This document shows, piece by piece, positions 41,373 through 50,119 of a DNA stretch of 53,632 nucleotides (within the stretch, counting starts at the first letter, position 1; each line of letters opens with the position of its first letter). Origin of the DNA: Candidatus Daviesbacteria bacterium RIFCSPHIGHO2_02_FULL_36_13 (GTDB taxonomy: Bacteria; Patescibacteriota; Microgenomatia; Daviesbacterales; UBA10151). The stretch is from positions 1-53,632 of the forward strand of contig MFCV01000039.1 of the NCBI GenBank assembly GCA_001777015.1, given 5' to 3'. The notes beneath the pieces were generated by a model that worked only from the letters and a program-made list of their open reading frames with translations, ran no database searches and was not told where the DNA came from. The position numbers and the translations under genes were made by a program.

Positions 41373-42455
41373 ATGAAAAACTACACCATTGCAGTTCTAG
41401 GTTCTCACTCAGCCTTAGATGTATGCCGCGGTGCCAAAGATCTTGGTTTCAAGACTTTGGTTATTTGTAAAAAAGGAAGAGAAAAAACTTATAAAGATTA
41501 TTATGCATCAAACGGGGAAATGGGTTGCGTTGATGAAGTAATAGTACTGGATGATTTCAAAGAGATTTTAAGTGAAAAGATTCAAAAAGAACTTCTAAAA
41601 AGAAATTCCATATTCATTCCTCACAGATCATTCGAAGTTTACATTAATGATTATAATGCCATTGAAAATAAATTTAAGGTTCCTATGTTTGGCAATAAGT
41701 TTTTATTAAGATTTGAAGAAAGAGATGAAAAACCAAACCAATATGATTTATTGGCAAAGGCTGGAATTAAGACACCAAAGACTTTTAAAAATCCAAAAGA
41801 TATAGACAGGTTAGTTATTGTAAAAGTTTTAGAAAAGGAAAGAGGATTTGAGAGAGCATTCTTTTTTGCAGAATCTTACGGCGAGTATGAGATTGGGGTA
41901 AAGCATGGATTGGGTGTTGGCAAATTTACAGAGCAGCAAATTGAATCAGCTGTTATTGAAGAGTTTATTGTTGGAGTACAAGCTAATTTTAATTTCTTTT
42001 ATTCCCCGATGAATAAAAGATTAGAATTAATTGGTACTGATACAAGGAGACAGACTAATATTGAAGGCTTAACTAAATTGCCATCCATTTATGAAGAAGA
42101 AGTTATGAAAAAAATCGGAGTTAAATATGAGGAGGCAGGACATATTGCTGTAACAGTTTTGGAATCTCTTCTGGAGGATGCTTTTGATATGGGCGAAAAA
42201 TTTGTAGAAGCATGTGAGAAATTAAGAGTTCCAGTCATAGGCCCGTTTGGTTTACAAACTGTTATTACAGCAGGTCCTCCAAAGAAAGAGATAATTGTAT
42301 TTGATGTTTCACCTCGAATGCCAGGATCTCCCGGAATTTTCTCAACACCATATTCTGGATATTTATATGGACAAAATATTTCTATGGGAAAAAGAGTGGT
42401 TATGGAAATTAAAGAAGCTATTGAGAAAAATCAGTTAGGAAAGGTTTTAACCTAA
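41373..42455 (+). CDS. PurP paralogue, copy 2
   Basis: 360 aa from ATG 41373; the longer frame reaching back to 41229 is inside copy 1. AAGGAGG lies 12 nt upstream. It has the PurP layout: VLGSHSALDVCRGAKDLGFK, FIPHRSFEVYIND, VPMFGNKFLLRFEERD, EEFIVGVQANFNFFYSPM, FDVSPRMPGSPGIF. The glycine-rich ATP loop of copy 1 is replaced by VKVLEKERGFERAFFFA, as seen in some divergent archaeal paralogues, so activity may differ or it may form mixed oligomers with copy 1. Confidence 0.82.
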   Translation: MKNYTIAVLGSHSALDVCRGAKDLGFKTLVICKKGREKTYKDYYASNGEMGCVDEVIVLDDFKEILSEKIQKELLKRNSIFIPHRSFEVYINDYNAIENKFKVPMFGNKFLLRFEERDEKPNQYDLLAKAGIKTPKTFKNPKDIDRLVIVKVLEKERGFERAFFFAESYGEYEIGVKHGLGVGKFTEQQIESAVIEEFIVGVQANFNFFYSPMNKRLELIGTDTRRQTNIEGLTKLPSIYEEEVMKKIGVKYEEAGHIAVTVLESLLEDAFDMGEKFVEACEKLRVPVIGPFGLQTVITAGPPKKEIIVFDVSPRMPGSPGIFSTPYSGYLYGQNISMGKRVVMEIKEAIEKNQLGKVLT

Positions 42456-42456
42456 G

Positions 42457-43989
42457 ATGAGTAACCGATATGCTCTTCTGTCAGTTTATGATAAAACAGG
42501 CATTTCGGATTTTGCAAAAACCCTAGTCAAAAATGGCTTTAAAATTATTTCCACAGGTGGAACATTTGAAGAACTGAAGAAAAATGGAATTGATGTAACT
42601 CCCATAGAAGAAGTAACCGGAAATCCAAGAGATTCATTTGATGGCAGAATGAAAACCATCAGTTTTCAAATAGAATCAGGAATTTTATTTGATAGAAAAA
42701 ATAAATCCCATGTTAATCAGGCAGAAAAATTAAACATTCCCCAAATTGATGTGGTGGTTTGCAATCTTTATCCATTTGAGGAAAAGCCGGGAGTTGAAAC
42801 AATTGATGTTGGTGGACCGACCATGATTAGGTCTGCTGCCAAAAATCACGAAAGTGTTTTGGTGGTGGTGGATCCTGAAGATTATAAAAAAATTGGGAAG
42901 TTGATGGAAGATGGAAAATTGGATGGGACTTTAAGAAAAGAATTGGCTGGAAAAGCCTTTTATCATCTGTCACTGTATGATTCCTTAATTGGAAATTATT
43001 TTTCAGATGATAGATTTCCAAAAGAGTTGACTGTTCCTATCAGAAAAGTCAGTGACTTAAGATATGGAGAAAATCCACACCAAAAAGGATCATTTTATAT
43101 AATGCCCAAAACAAATTCACCACTTTCTAGATTAAAAAAACTTTGGGGAAGAGACTTATCCGGGACAAATATTGGAGATATTTATTCAGGGCTAGAAACT
43201 GTCAGACAATTTAAAGAACCCTCCGCAGCTGTTATAAAACATTTAAGCCCTTGTGGAATTGCTATTGGAAAAAATGCACAGGAAGCTTTGGATAGAGCTA
43301 TTAAGGCAGATCCGGTTTCTGCATTCGGGGGCGTCATTGTTTTAAACAGGGAAATGGATTTGGCTACTGCCAAGATTGTGGCGGCTTTTAAGGAGGAAAG
43401 CGAAAGCAACATAGATATTGTGGCAGTACCTTCTGTTAGTGACGACGCTTTAGACCTTTTAAAGAAAACCAGAAAAAGTATGGGTGTTTATACATTTAAT
43501 GAAATTCCAGAAAATAGATCTGAAAATTGGGACCTAAAATATTTTGCAGGTGGAATATTATTGCAGGATTTTGATGACAATATTGAGGAAAGCTATAAGG
43601 ATTGGAAAGTGGTGACAAAAGTTAAGCCTAATAAAAAACAATTAGAACAAATGAAATTTGGAATAAAGTGTGTCAAGAGTGTTAAATCAAATTCAGTATT
43701 GGTTGTAGATAAAGAAATTCCAATGACCCGCGGAATTGGATCTGGTCAAACATCAAGAGTTGGGGCTACAAAAATTGCTTTAGAGCAGGCAGGAGAATTT
43801 AATAATAGTGGAATTTTAATTTCTGATAGTTTTTTCCCTTTTGATGACAGTGTAAATTTAGCTGCACATTATGGCATAGCCGCCATTTTAGAGCAGGGTG
43901 GATCTGTTAACGATAAACTTTCAATTAAGGCCGCAGACAAAGCAGGTATTGCTATGGTATTCTCAGGAAGGAGATCATTTAGACATTAA
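42457..43989 (+). CDS. purH: Bifunctional AICAR transformylase/IMP cyclohydrolase
   Basis: 510 aa, full length. IMP cyclohydrolase domain: YALLSVYDKTGISDFAKTL, STGGTFEELKK, DSFDGRMKTI (about residues 1-195). Transformylase domain: LRYGENPHQKGSFY, the catalytic Lys-His in AAVIKHLSPCGIA (about 263-264), DPVSAFGGVIVLNREMD, RGIGSGQTSRVGATKIA, and the C-terminus FSGRRSFRH, where most homologues have RHFRH. Both catalytic parts look intact although two PurP genes precede it, so the final steps to IMP are apparently doubled. One base separates it from copy 2. Confidence 0.95.
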   Translation: MSNRYALLSVYDKTGISDFAKTLVKNGFKIISTGGTFEELKKNGIDVTPIEEVTGNPRDSFDGRMKTISFQIESGILFDRKNKSHVNQAEKLNIPQIDVVVCNLYPFEEKPGVETIDVGGPTMIRSAAKNHESVLVVVDPEDYKKIGKLMEDGKLDGTLRKELAGKAFYHLSLYDSLIGNYFSDDRFPKELTVPIRKVSDLRYGENPHQKGSFYIMPKTNSPLSRLKKLWGRDLSGTNIGDIYSGLETVRQFKEPSAAVIKHLSPCGIAIGKNAQEALDRAIKADPVSAFGGVIVLNREMDLATAKIVAAFKEESESNIDIVAVPSVSDDALDLLKKTRKSMGVYTFNEIPENRSENWDLKYFAGGILLQDFDDNIEESYKDWKVVTKVKPNKKQLEQMKFGIKCVKSVKSNSVLVVDKEIPMTRGIGSGQTSRVGATKIALEQAGEFNNSGILISDSFFPFDDSVNLAAHYGIAAILEQGGSVNDKLSIKAADKAGIAMVFSGRRSFRH

Positions 43990-43992
43990 TAT

Positions 43993-45384
43993 ATGAAAGA
44001 CTATTCAAGATATACAAGCCCTTTTTCTTGGAGATATGGATCTGATGAAATGAGAACCATATTCTCAGAGGAAAATAAATATAAGCTTTGGAGAAAAATC
44101 TGGGTGGAGTTGGCATCTGCTCAGCATAAGCAAGGCTTAGTTTCTAAAGAAGAATTGTCTGATTTAGAAAAACATCAAGAAAACCTTGATATAGAAAGAA
44201 TTTGGGAAATTGAAAAAGATACCAGACACGATGTTGTTGCCGCTATTAAGGAATTTGCAGAAAAAGCAAAAATTGGGGGAGGAAAAATTCATCTGGGAGC
44301 AACCTCCATGGACATTAATGATAATGCAGAAACAATCAGAATTTCTGAAGCCCTTAGTTTGGTGGAAAAAGAGCTAGTTAATTTACTGAAAACCTTTGGT
44401 AAACAGATTGAAAAATATTCGGACTTTACTTGTATGGGTTATACTCATCTTCAAACAGCAGAGCCCACAACTTTAGGATATAGATTTAGCTTTACTGCCC
44501 AGGATTTATTAATGGATTTGGAACAATTGGAATTTGTTAAAAAGAATTTAAAAGCTAAGGGTATGAAAGGTGCAGTTGGAACATCTGCTTCGTATGTAAA
44601 ACTTTTGGATGCTCAGGGTGCTGAAGAAATGGAAAAGATAGTAATGGATAGTTTGGGAATTCAGGCAATTGATATTGCCAATCAAACATACCCAAGAAAA
44701 ATTGATTTATTAGTTTCTAATCTTCTTTCTTCTATTGCGCAAAGTTTAAATAAATTTGCTTTTGATTTAAGAATAATGCAGTCAACAAATTTTGGAGAGT
44801 GGCAGGAGCCATTCGGTAGTCTTCAGGTTGGTTCCTCCGCCATGCCCTTTAAGAAAAATCCAATCAAGAGTGAACAGATTTGTTCACTTTCCAGACTGGT
44901 TGTAAATTTAGGAAGAACTTCTTGGGATAATGCATCCAATATGTTGCTTGAAAGGACTTTGGATGATTCTGCAAATAGAAGAATAGCAATTCCTGAAATG
45001 TTTTTAAGCATAGATGAGATGCTTACCTCTACTAATAATATTGTTGAAGGATTAATTATTAATGAAAAGAGAATTCATAAAAATCTAGAAACATATTTTC
45101 CATTTTCAGCATCCGAAGGAATAATAATTGAGGCAGTCAAAAAAGGTGCTGATAGACAAATGATGCATGAGGTATTACGTGAGATTTCTATGAAAGCTTG
45201 GGAGGCAATACAAGATGGGGAGGGAAATCCCATGGAAGATTTAATAATGAGCAATCAAGAGATTGGTAAATATTTAAGTAGTGAAGAAATACTAAAACTC
45301 ATGGATGCAAAGAATCATACTGGTAGTGCACAAAGTAAAGCTTTGACAATTGCCAAAAAAATTGGTAACTTAAAAAGCCTATAA
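43993..45384 (+). CDS. purB: Adenylosuccinate lyase
   Basis: 463 aa. Cleaves SAICAR and adenylosuccinate with release of fumarate. N-terminal YTSPFSWRYGSDEMRTIFSE, TRHDVVAAIKEF, the His motif MGYTHLQTAEPTTLG (about residues 146-160), and the signature SSAMPFKKNPIKSEQI (about 282-297) with the flexible-loop Ser. Complete. 3 nt after purH. Confidence 0.96.
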   Translation: MKDYSRYTSPFSWRYGSDEMRTIFSEENKYKLWRKIWVELASAQHKQGLVSKEELSDLEKHQENLDIERIWEIEKDTRHDVVAAIKEFAEKAKIGGGKIHLGATSMDINDNAETIRISEALSLVEKELVNLLKTFGKQIEKYSDFTCMGYTHLQTAEPTTLGYRFSFTAQDLLMDLEQLEFVKKNLKAKGMKGAVGTSASYVKLLDAQGAEEMEKIVMDSLGIQAIDIANQTYPRKIDLLVSNLLSSIAQSLNKFAFDLRIMQSTNFGEWQEPFGSLQVGSSAMPFKKNPIKSEQICSLSRLVVNLGRTSWDNASNMLLERTLDDSANRRIAIPEMFLSIDEMLTSTNNIVEGLIINEKRIHKNLETYFPFSASEGIIIEAVKKGADRQMMHEVLREISMKAWEAIQDGEGNPMEDLIMSNQEIGKYLSSEEILKLMDAKNHTGSAQSKALTIAKKIGNLKSL

Positions 45385-45408
45385 GCAAAGCTTGAAATTT
45401 TATATAAT
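45381..45408 (+). promoter_or_regulatory. purE -10 element and nearby 14-nt repeat
   Basis: TATAAT (45403-45408) lies 6 nt before the purE ATG; the -35 is weak. ATAAGCAAAGCTTG (45381-45394) is the third copy of the 14-nt repeat, one base different from those in proS and yqeY. Confidence 0.5.
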
Positions 45409-45414
45409 AAAATT

Positions 45415-45930
45415 ATGAAAAAAGTCGTCATCATCTCTGCATCAGATTCAGAACTAGAAATAATGAATGAGGTAAGGAAAATATTGGATGAGTTTGGAGT
45501 AGAAAGTGAAATAACAATTTCTTCTGCACACAGATCACCTGAAAGAACAAAAGAAATTGTAGTAGATGCACAAACTAGTGGAGTAAAAGTAATAATTTGT
45601 GGGGCAGGACTTGCTGCACATTTAGCAGGAGTGGTAGCGGCTCACTTTCCTTTGCCTGTTATTGGAATTCCTTTGGGAGGCGGACCTCTTAAAGGTCAGG
45701 ATGCTCTGTTGGCAACACTTCAAATGCCATCAGGTATTCCTGTGGCAACAGTAGGGATAGATAATGCCAAAAATGCCGGACTTTTAGCTGTGCAGATTTT
45801 AGCAACCTCAGATCCCGCTTTAGAGAAAAAAATGGTAGATTATAAAAATAAACTTTCAATTAGTATAGAAGAAAAAGCTGCAAAGCTTCAAGAATTAGGG
45901 GTTGAAGGGTATCTGTCCAGCAAGAAATGA
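45415..45930 (+). CDS. purE: PurE, AIR carboxylase / N5-CAIR mutase
   Basis: 171 aa. Phosphate-binding SASDSELEIMNEVRKIL, SSAHRSPERTKEIV (about residues 42-55), GAGLAAHLAGVVAAHFPLPV, IGIPLGGGPLKGQDALLATL, MPSGIPVATVGIDNAKNAG. No purK in the window: if this is a class I mutase, PurK must lie elsewhere; a class II enzyme would use CO2 directly. I cannot decide the class by eye. Overlaps purC by 4 nt. Confidence 0.93.
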   Translation: MKKVVIISASDSELEIMNEVRKILDEFGVESEITISSAHRSPERTKEIVVDAQTSGVKVIICGAGLAAHLAGVVAAHFPLPVIGIPLGGGPLKGQDALLATLQMPSGIPVATVGIDNAKNAGLLAVQILATSDPALEKKMVDYKNKLSISIEEKAAKLQELGVEGYLSSKK

Positions 45931-46889
45931 TTAGTACAAAAAAAATAATTGAAAATATTCCAAATGCCCTAAAAACAGTTAATATATCAGGTCTTGGCAA
46001 AAAAACTCAAGGAAAAGTTAGAGATATTTATATCTCAAAAGGCAAAAGAGTTTTCATAACAACAGACAGACAATCTGCTTTTGATAAAGTTCTAGGATAT
46101 ATTCCATTTAAAGGACAAGTGCTAACCCGACTTTCTGTCTTCTGGTTTGAGAAAACGAGAGATATAGTTGCAAATCACTTAATCTCCATGCCAGATCCTA
46201 ATGTATTAATAGTTAAAGAGTGTAAATTAATCCCGATTGAAATGGTTGTCAGAGGATATATAACCGGAGTTACAGATACATCCATTTGGGGTAGTTATGA
46301 AAAAGGGGAAAGAGTGATTTATGGAATAAAATTTCCAGAGGGATTAAAGAAAAATCAAAAACTTCCGGAAAATGTAATAACTCCAACTACCAAGGCAGAT
46401 TTTGGGTTGCATGATGAAAGATTAGCGGAGAAAGATATCTTAAAGAAAAAAATCGTTGACCCCAAAATATGGAAACAAATGAAAAAAGTCACATTGGCTT
46501 TATTTGAGCGAGGGCAAAAGATTTGTGATAAAGCTGGAATAATTTTGGTTGATACAAAATATGAATTTGGTTTAGATGATAAAGGAAAACTTATATTAAT
46601 AGATGAGATGCATACTCCTGATTCTTCAAGATATTGGATTAAAAAAAGTTATAAAGATAGACTGAAAAAAGGTCTGGAACCTGAAAGCTATGATAAGGAG
46701 ACTCTCCGAATTTGGTTTAAAGATCATGGTTACAAAGGGGAAGGTAAGATCCCCAAGATGCCCCTTAAGTTTATTGCTAAAATGAGCTCACTTTATATGG
46801 AAATTTATGAAAAAATTACAGGAAAAAAGTTTACACCTGATTTAACCAAAAATGTCAGCAAGAGAATCAAAGATAATTTAATGGTATAA
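45927..46889 (+). CDS. purC: SAICAR synthetase
   Basis: 320 aa, the longer yeast-like size rather than ~240. Joins aspartate to CAIR. KTQGKVRDIYISKGKRVFIT (N-terminal ATP loop), DRQSAFDKVLGYIPFKGQVL, EMVVRGYITGVTDTSIWGSY, TPTTKADFGLHDERLA, LILIDEMHTPDSSRYW (about residues 228-243), FKDHGYKGEG near the C-terminus. 12 nt before prs. Confidence 0.94.
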   Translation: MISTKKIIENIPNALKTVNISGLGKKTQGKVRDIYISKGKRVFITTDRQSAFDKVLGYIPFKGQVLTRLSVFWFEKTRDIVANHLISMPDPNVLIVKECKLIPIEMVVRGYITGVTDTSIWGSYEKGERVIYGIKFPEGLKKNQKLPENVITPTTKADFGLHDERLAEKDILKKKIVDPKIWKQMKKVTLALFERGQKICDKAGIILVDTKYEFGLDDKGKLILIDEMHTPDSSRYWIKKSYKDRLKKGLEPESYDKETLRIWFKDHGYKGEGKIPKMPLKFIAKMSSLYMEIYEKITGKKFTPDLTKNVSKRIKDNLMV

Positions 46890-46890
46890 T
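46882..46890 (+). promoter_or_regulatory. Extended -10 for prs
   Basis: TGG-TATAAT overlapping the purC stop, 11 nt before the prs ATG. A leader of only a few nt is expected. prs may also be read through from purE-purC. Confidence 0.5.
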
Positions 46891-46901
46891 TTTCTAAGCT
46901 T

Positions 46902-47903
46902 ATGCCTAACAATAACGGATTTGTATTATTAACAGGTACAGCAAATTTAAAACTTGCTCAGGATGTTGCTAAGATTTTAGGAAAAGATGTAGGTGAGACT
47001 GTTTCTGTTTTTGCAGATGGCGAAAAGAGAGTTATCATCCCTGAAAATCTTCGAAAAAGAGATGTATTTATAATTCAACCTACTTGTCCTCCGGTTGATT
47101 CCAGTATTATAGAATTATTTTTAATAATTGATGCAGCAAAGCGATCTTCAGCTTCAGAGGTTACTGCAATAATTCCTTACTTTGGATATTCAAGGCAAGA
47201 TAGAAAAGATAGACCCCGAGTGCCTATTTCATCTTCAATTATTGCCAGACTCATTGAATACTCAGGGGCTGACAGAATTTTAACCATTGATATACACTCA
47301 GAACAGGAACCAGGATTTGTAGAGATTCCTTGGGATAATTTATATGGCAGTTATTCACTTCTGCCGGAATTGCAGAAGCATTTTAAATCATCCAATTTAG
47401 TTATAGCCTCACCTGATAAAGGTGGAGTTCCAAAAGCTACTTTTTATGCAGAACTTTTAGACGCAGAAGGTATTGCCACAGTTTTTAAAGAGAGAGATAT
47501 GGATAAAAATAATGAGAGTGAAGCCTTGGACATGATTGGAGATGTTAAAGGTAAGGATGTTTTGATCGTTGACGATATGATCGATACAGCAGGTACACTT
47601 TGTAATGCAGCAAACCTTATTAAAGAGCGTGGGGCAAAAAGCATAAGTGCTGCTTCCACTCATGGATTATTTTCAGGACCTGCCCCAAAAAGAATTGAAG
47701 AGTCGCCAATAGAGAAGATTTTTATAACTGATTCAGTGCCCTTACGAGAAGAAATGAAAAATAGCAAAAAACTTATAGTTACATCGATTGCAAAACTTCT
47801 AGCAGAGGCTATAGAGTGTATTTATGATGGGTCATCCATGAGTGAGAAACTTATTCCTAAGGCACATCAAACACATGATGATAGAGATTTAGCGGAGGTC
47901 TAA
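46902..47903 (+). CDS. prs: Ribose-phosphate pyrophosphokinase
   Basis: 333 aa. Makes PRPP, the substrate of PurF. FADGEKRVIIPENLRKRDVF, IIPYFGYSRQDRKDRPRVPI, TIDIHSEQEPGF, ASPDKGGVPKA, and the PRPP loop VLIVDDMIDTAGTLCNAANL (about residues 221-240). The tail after about residue 310 (SSMSEKLIPKAHQTHDDRDL) is an extension. The 3' end overlaps convergent purM by 15 nt. Confidence 0.95.
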   Translation: MPNNNGFVLLTGTANLKLAQDVAKILGKDVGETVSVFADGEKRVIIPENLRKRDVFIIQPTCPPVDSSIIELFLIIDAAKRSSASEVTAIIPYFGYSRQDRKDRPRVPISSSIIARLIEYSGADRILTIDIHSEQEPGFVEIPWDNLYGSYSLLPELQKHFKSSNLVIASPDKGGVPKATFYAELLDAEGIATVFKERDMDKNNESEALDMIGDVKGKDVLIVDDMIDTAGTLCNAANLIKERGAKSISAASTHGLFSGPAPKRIEESPIEKIFITDSVPLREEMKNSKKLIVTSIAKLLAEAIECIYDGSSMSEKLIPKAHQTHDDRDLAEV

Positions 47904-49004
47904 AGAACTTCCTTCAAAGGTAATATCTTTTTGTTTTAGTACAACTTTTCTTTCACCAGCTTCAAGAAATCCTGCATCTAAACTTTCAAACCCATTTGTC
48001 TTTATAATTTCTTGGGCTTTTGCAATATCTGAAGGGGACACAAAAATAGCATAATCCTGTCCCATGTTATAAGTTTCATACATTTCTTTTTCAGCAAGAC
48101 CGGCGTTTTCTTGGATAAAATTAAAAACTTCTTGTGGCTCAAATAGTTCTTCTATGACATAAATGAAATCTCGATTAGATCTCATGATTTTTCTAAGTCC
48201 ATGACCAGTAATGTTTGAGATATAGTGGATATCAACATTCCCATCCAATAAACCCTGAATTAATTTTGCATAAATATTTGTTTTAGTTAAGATTGCCTCT
48301 CCATACAGAGTGCCATCTTTAAGTTTTGTACCATAACCCTGCTCTAATTTTTCTGCCACAGCTCTTGTTAGAGAAATGCCATTAGCATTTACACCGTTAC
48401 TTTTTAAAAGTAGAATTCTGTCCCCGACAATTAATTTTTTATCCGTTATTAACCTTTTGTCGTTTGTAATAATTCCTACAGCGGATCCTGCTAAATCCAC
48501 TGTATCTTTTTCAATAACTCCTTTATCTGTAGCGGTTTCACCACCTCCCCAGGAACATTCTGCTAAATCACAAGCTGATTTCCACCCTGCAATTAAATCC
48601 TTCATGCGTTCTTCATCCTGCAGCCAACTATTATCTTCAATTGCCCAATAAGCATGTACTACTAGAGGTTTTGCCCCGACTGTTATTAAGTCGTTGATAA
48701 TTGTGGCAACAGTATCGTGACCAATGATGTCATAGTAGGTCTTACCTGTGATTTTTCTTGTATTGTCAGCTACTAAATTTTTAGTTCCTAAACCTTCAAT
48801 AACTGATGCCATAAAAACATCACCTTGTTTCCAAACATATGCAGATTCACCTCTAGTTTCAGATACCTCTATCAAGCCATTTTTGAGATTTTTGGAAGTG
48901 GAAGCGGCTGCAGTTTGAGCTAATTTTTTAATGGGGTCTTTAGTACCGTAATCATCACCAACCTGAGAGTATGTGATCTTTTTCGTAGAACGGTCAGGTT
49001 TCAT
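47889..49004 (-). CDS. purM: Phosphoribosylaminoimidazole (AIR) synthetase, divergent
   Basis: 371 aa. ATP-dependent ring closure of FGAM to AIR. YSQVGDDYGTKDPIKKLAQ, EGLGTKNLVADNTRKITG, YYDIIGHDTVATIINDLITV (about residues 92-111), GAKPLVVHAYWA, WGGGETATDKGV, LLLKSNGVNANGISLTR, ISNITGHGLRKIMR. It has the PurM order, but differs from the usual VGTKLKIA and VNDLVVQGAEPL forms, so it is an outlying subfamily. It completes the set of step enzymes from PRPP to AIR in this window. Minus strand, convergent with prs. Confidence 0.88.
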   Translation of the reverse strand: MKPDRSTKKITYSQVGDDYGTKDPIKKLAQTAAASTSKNLKNGLIEVSETRGESAYVWKQGDVFMASVIEGLGTKNLVADNTRKITGKTYYDIIGHDTVATIINDLITVGAKPLVVHAYWAIEDNSWLQDEERMKDLIAGWKSACDLAECSWGGGETATDKGVIEKDTVDLAGSAVGIITNDKRLITDKKLIVGDRILLLKSNGVNANGISLTRAVAEKLEQGYGTKLKDGTLYGEAILTKTNIYAKLIQGLLDGNVDIHYISNITGHGLRKIMRSNRDFIYVIEELFEPQEVFNFIQENAGLAEKEMYETYNMGQDYAIFVSPSDIAKAQEIIKTNGFESLDAGFLEAGERKVVLKQKDITFEGSSLDLR

Positions 49005-49010
49005 CTTCCT

Positions 49011-49019
49011 AATATACCA
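49011..49019 (-). promoter_or_regulatory. Extended -10 for purM
   Basis: On the minus strand TGG-TATATT, 6 nt before the purM ATG. The whole promoter core sits in the 15-nt gap after the upstream gene's stop. AGGA overlaps the 6-nt space but would be at or before the transcript start. Confidence 0.6.
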
Positions 49020-50096
49020 CTATAGTTTTGTTGGATCAACTTTGATAATTTTATCATCACCTGAATTTACTACCCCTCTGCCGTCTCTATTACTGGTTGT
49101 GATATATAACATATTGTCTAGTCCTAAGACTACATCTCTTATTCTTCCAAACTCGCCTTTGAAATAAATTTTAAACTCTTTTGCTTCTATATTATATTGG
49201 AAAAGAGCAGTGCCCCTTAATCCCCCAAAATATAAAGATCCATTTAAAAAAGCTAGACCCGCAGGGGCCCAGGTTTCTGAACCACTTTGCAAAATAGGAG
49301 TTACTAGTGAGTCCTTTTCTTCAATGCCTCTAATAGTAGGCCATCCATAATTTTTACCCTCTTCTATTAAATTAAGTTCATCAGTTGCTGATTGTCCGTG
49401 TTCAACTTCCCAAAGTCGATTCTTATCATCAAAAGCTATTCCTTGAGGGTTTCTGTGGCCTAGTGAATAAACCTTTAGATCTGAGCCATCACTCTTGACT
49501 CTTAAAATCTTTCCAGCCAAGGAATTTTTGTTCTGAGATAAAGATGGTTCCTGGGCATCACCAGTTGTAATATATAAAAATCCGTCAGGTCCAAATTTTA
49601 TTCGTCCTCCGTCATGAAAAATGGAAGCTGGGATTTTATCAACAATTACAGTTTCATCTTCTAAGCTTTTTGAGTCAAAAACAAACCTGGAAACTCTATT
49701 TAGAGAGTTATTGTCTTTTGAAGAGTATGTGTAATAAAGATAAACATAATGATTGTCATTATATTTTGGATCAATGGTAATTCCATGTAACCCGCTTTCA
49801 CCAGTTTGCTTAACAGGAATTGTAGCCAGGGGCTTTTCTGAAAGATTACCATTTTTGTCAATTATTCTTACAGTGCCTTTACGTTCAGTTACTAAAATAG
49901 AATTGTCAGGTAAAAAGGCTAAGGCCCAAGGTACTTCTAGGTTGGAAGCTATGACCTGTGTTTTAGAAGTATCTTTGGAAGTTGTCTGAGTAGGGGAAGG
50001 ACTAGAGAGTGGTGGGGCTACTTTTTCGGATTTATTGTTTGTGACAACTATAGCAATGGTTATTAAAATTAAAAGTAAAATTATAGCCTTCCACAT
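49020..50096 (-). CDS. Membrane-anchored PQQ-type sugar dehydrogenase-like beta-propeller
   Basis: 358 aa. N-terminal signal anchor (AIILLLILITIAIVVT), a Ser/Pro/Thr linker, then a six-bladed soluble glucose/aldose dehydrogenase fold: NLEVPWALAFLPDNSILVTE, SGLHGITIDPKY, HDGGRIKFGPDGFLYITTGD (about residues 164-183), LGHRNPQGIAFD, WEVEHGQSATDELNLIEEGK, NYGWPTIRG, and RIRDVVLGLDNMLYITTSNR. The family oxidises sugars with PQQ and calcium outside the membrane; whether this host has PQQ is unknown. Confidence 0.87.
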   Translation of the reverse strand: MWKAIILLLILITIAIVVTNNKSEKVAPPLSSPSPTQTTSKDTSKTQVIASNLEVPWALAFLPDNSILVTERKGTVRIIDKNGNLSEKPLATIPVKQTGESGLHGITIDPKYNDNHYVYLYYTYSSKDNNSLNRVSRFVFDSKSLEDETVIVDKIPASIFHDGGRIKFGPDGFLYITTGDAQEPSLSQNKNSLAGKILRVKSDGSDLKVYSLGHRNPQGIAFDDKNRLWEVEHGQSATDELNLIEEGKNYGWPTIRGIEEKDSLVTPILQSGSETWAPAGLAFLNGSLYFGGLRGTALFQYNIEAKEFKIYFKGEFGRIRDVVLGLDNMLYITTSNRDGRGVVNSGDDKIIKVDPTKL

Positions 50097-50104
50097 ATGG
50101 TAAT

Positions 50105-50112
50105 ATTATACT
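50105..50112. promoter_or_regulatory. Overlapping divergent -10 elements
   Basis: Plus strand TATACT (50107-50112) is 7 nt before the ATG at 50120. Minus strand TATAAT (50110-50105) is 8 nt before the ATG at 50096. The two hexamers share four base pairs, so both promoters cannot open at once. Only 23 nt separate the genes. Confidence 0.55.
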
Positions 50113-50119
50113 CTCTTTT

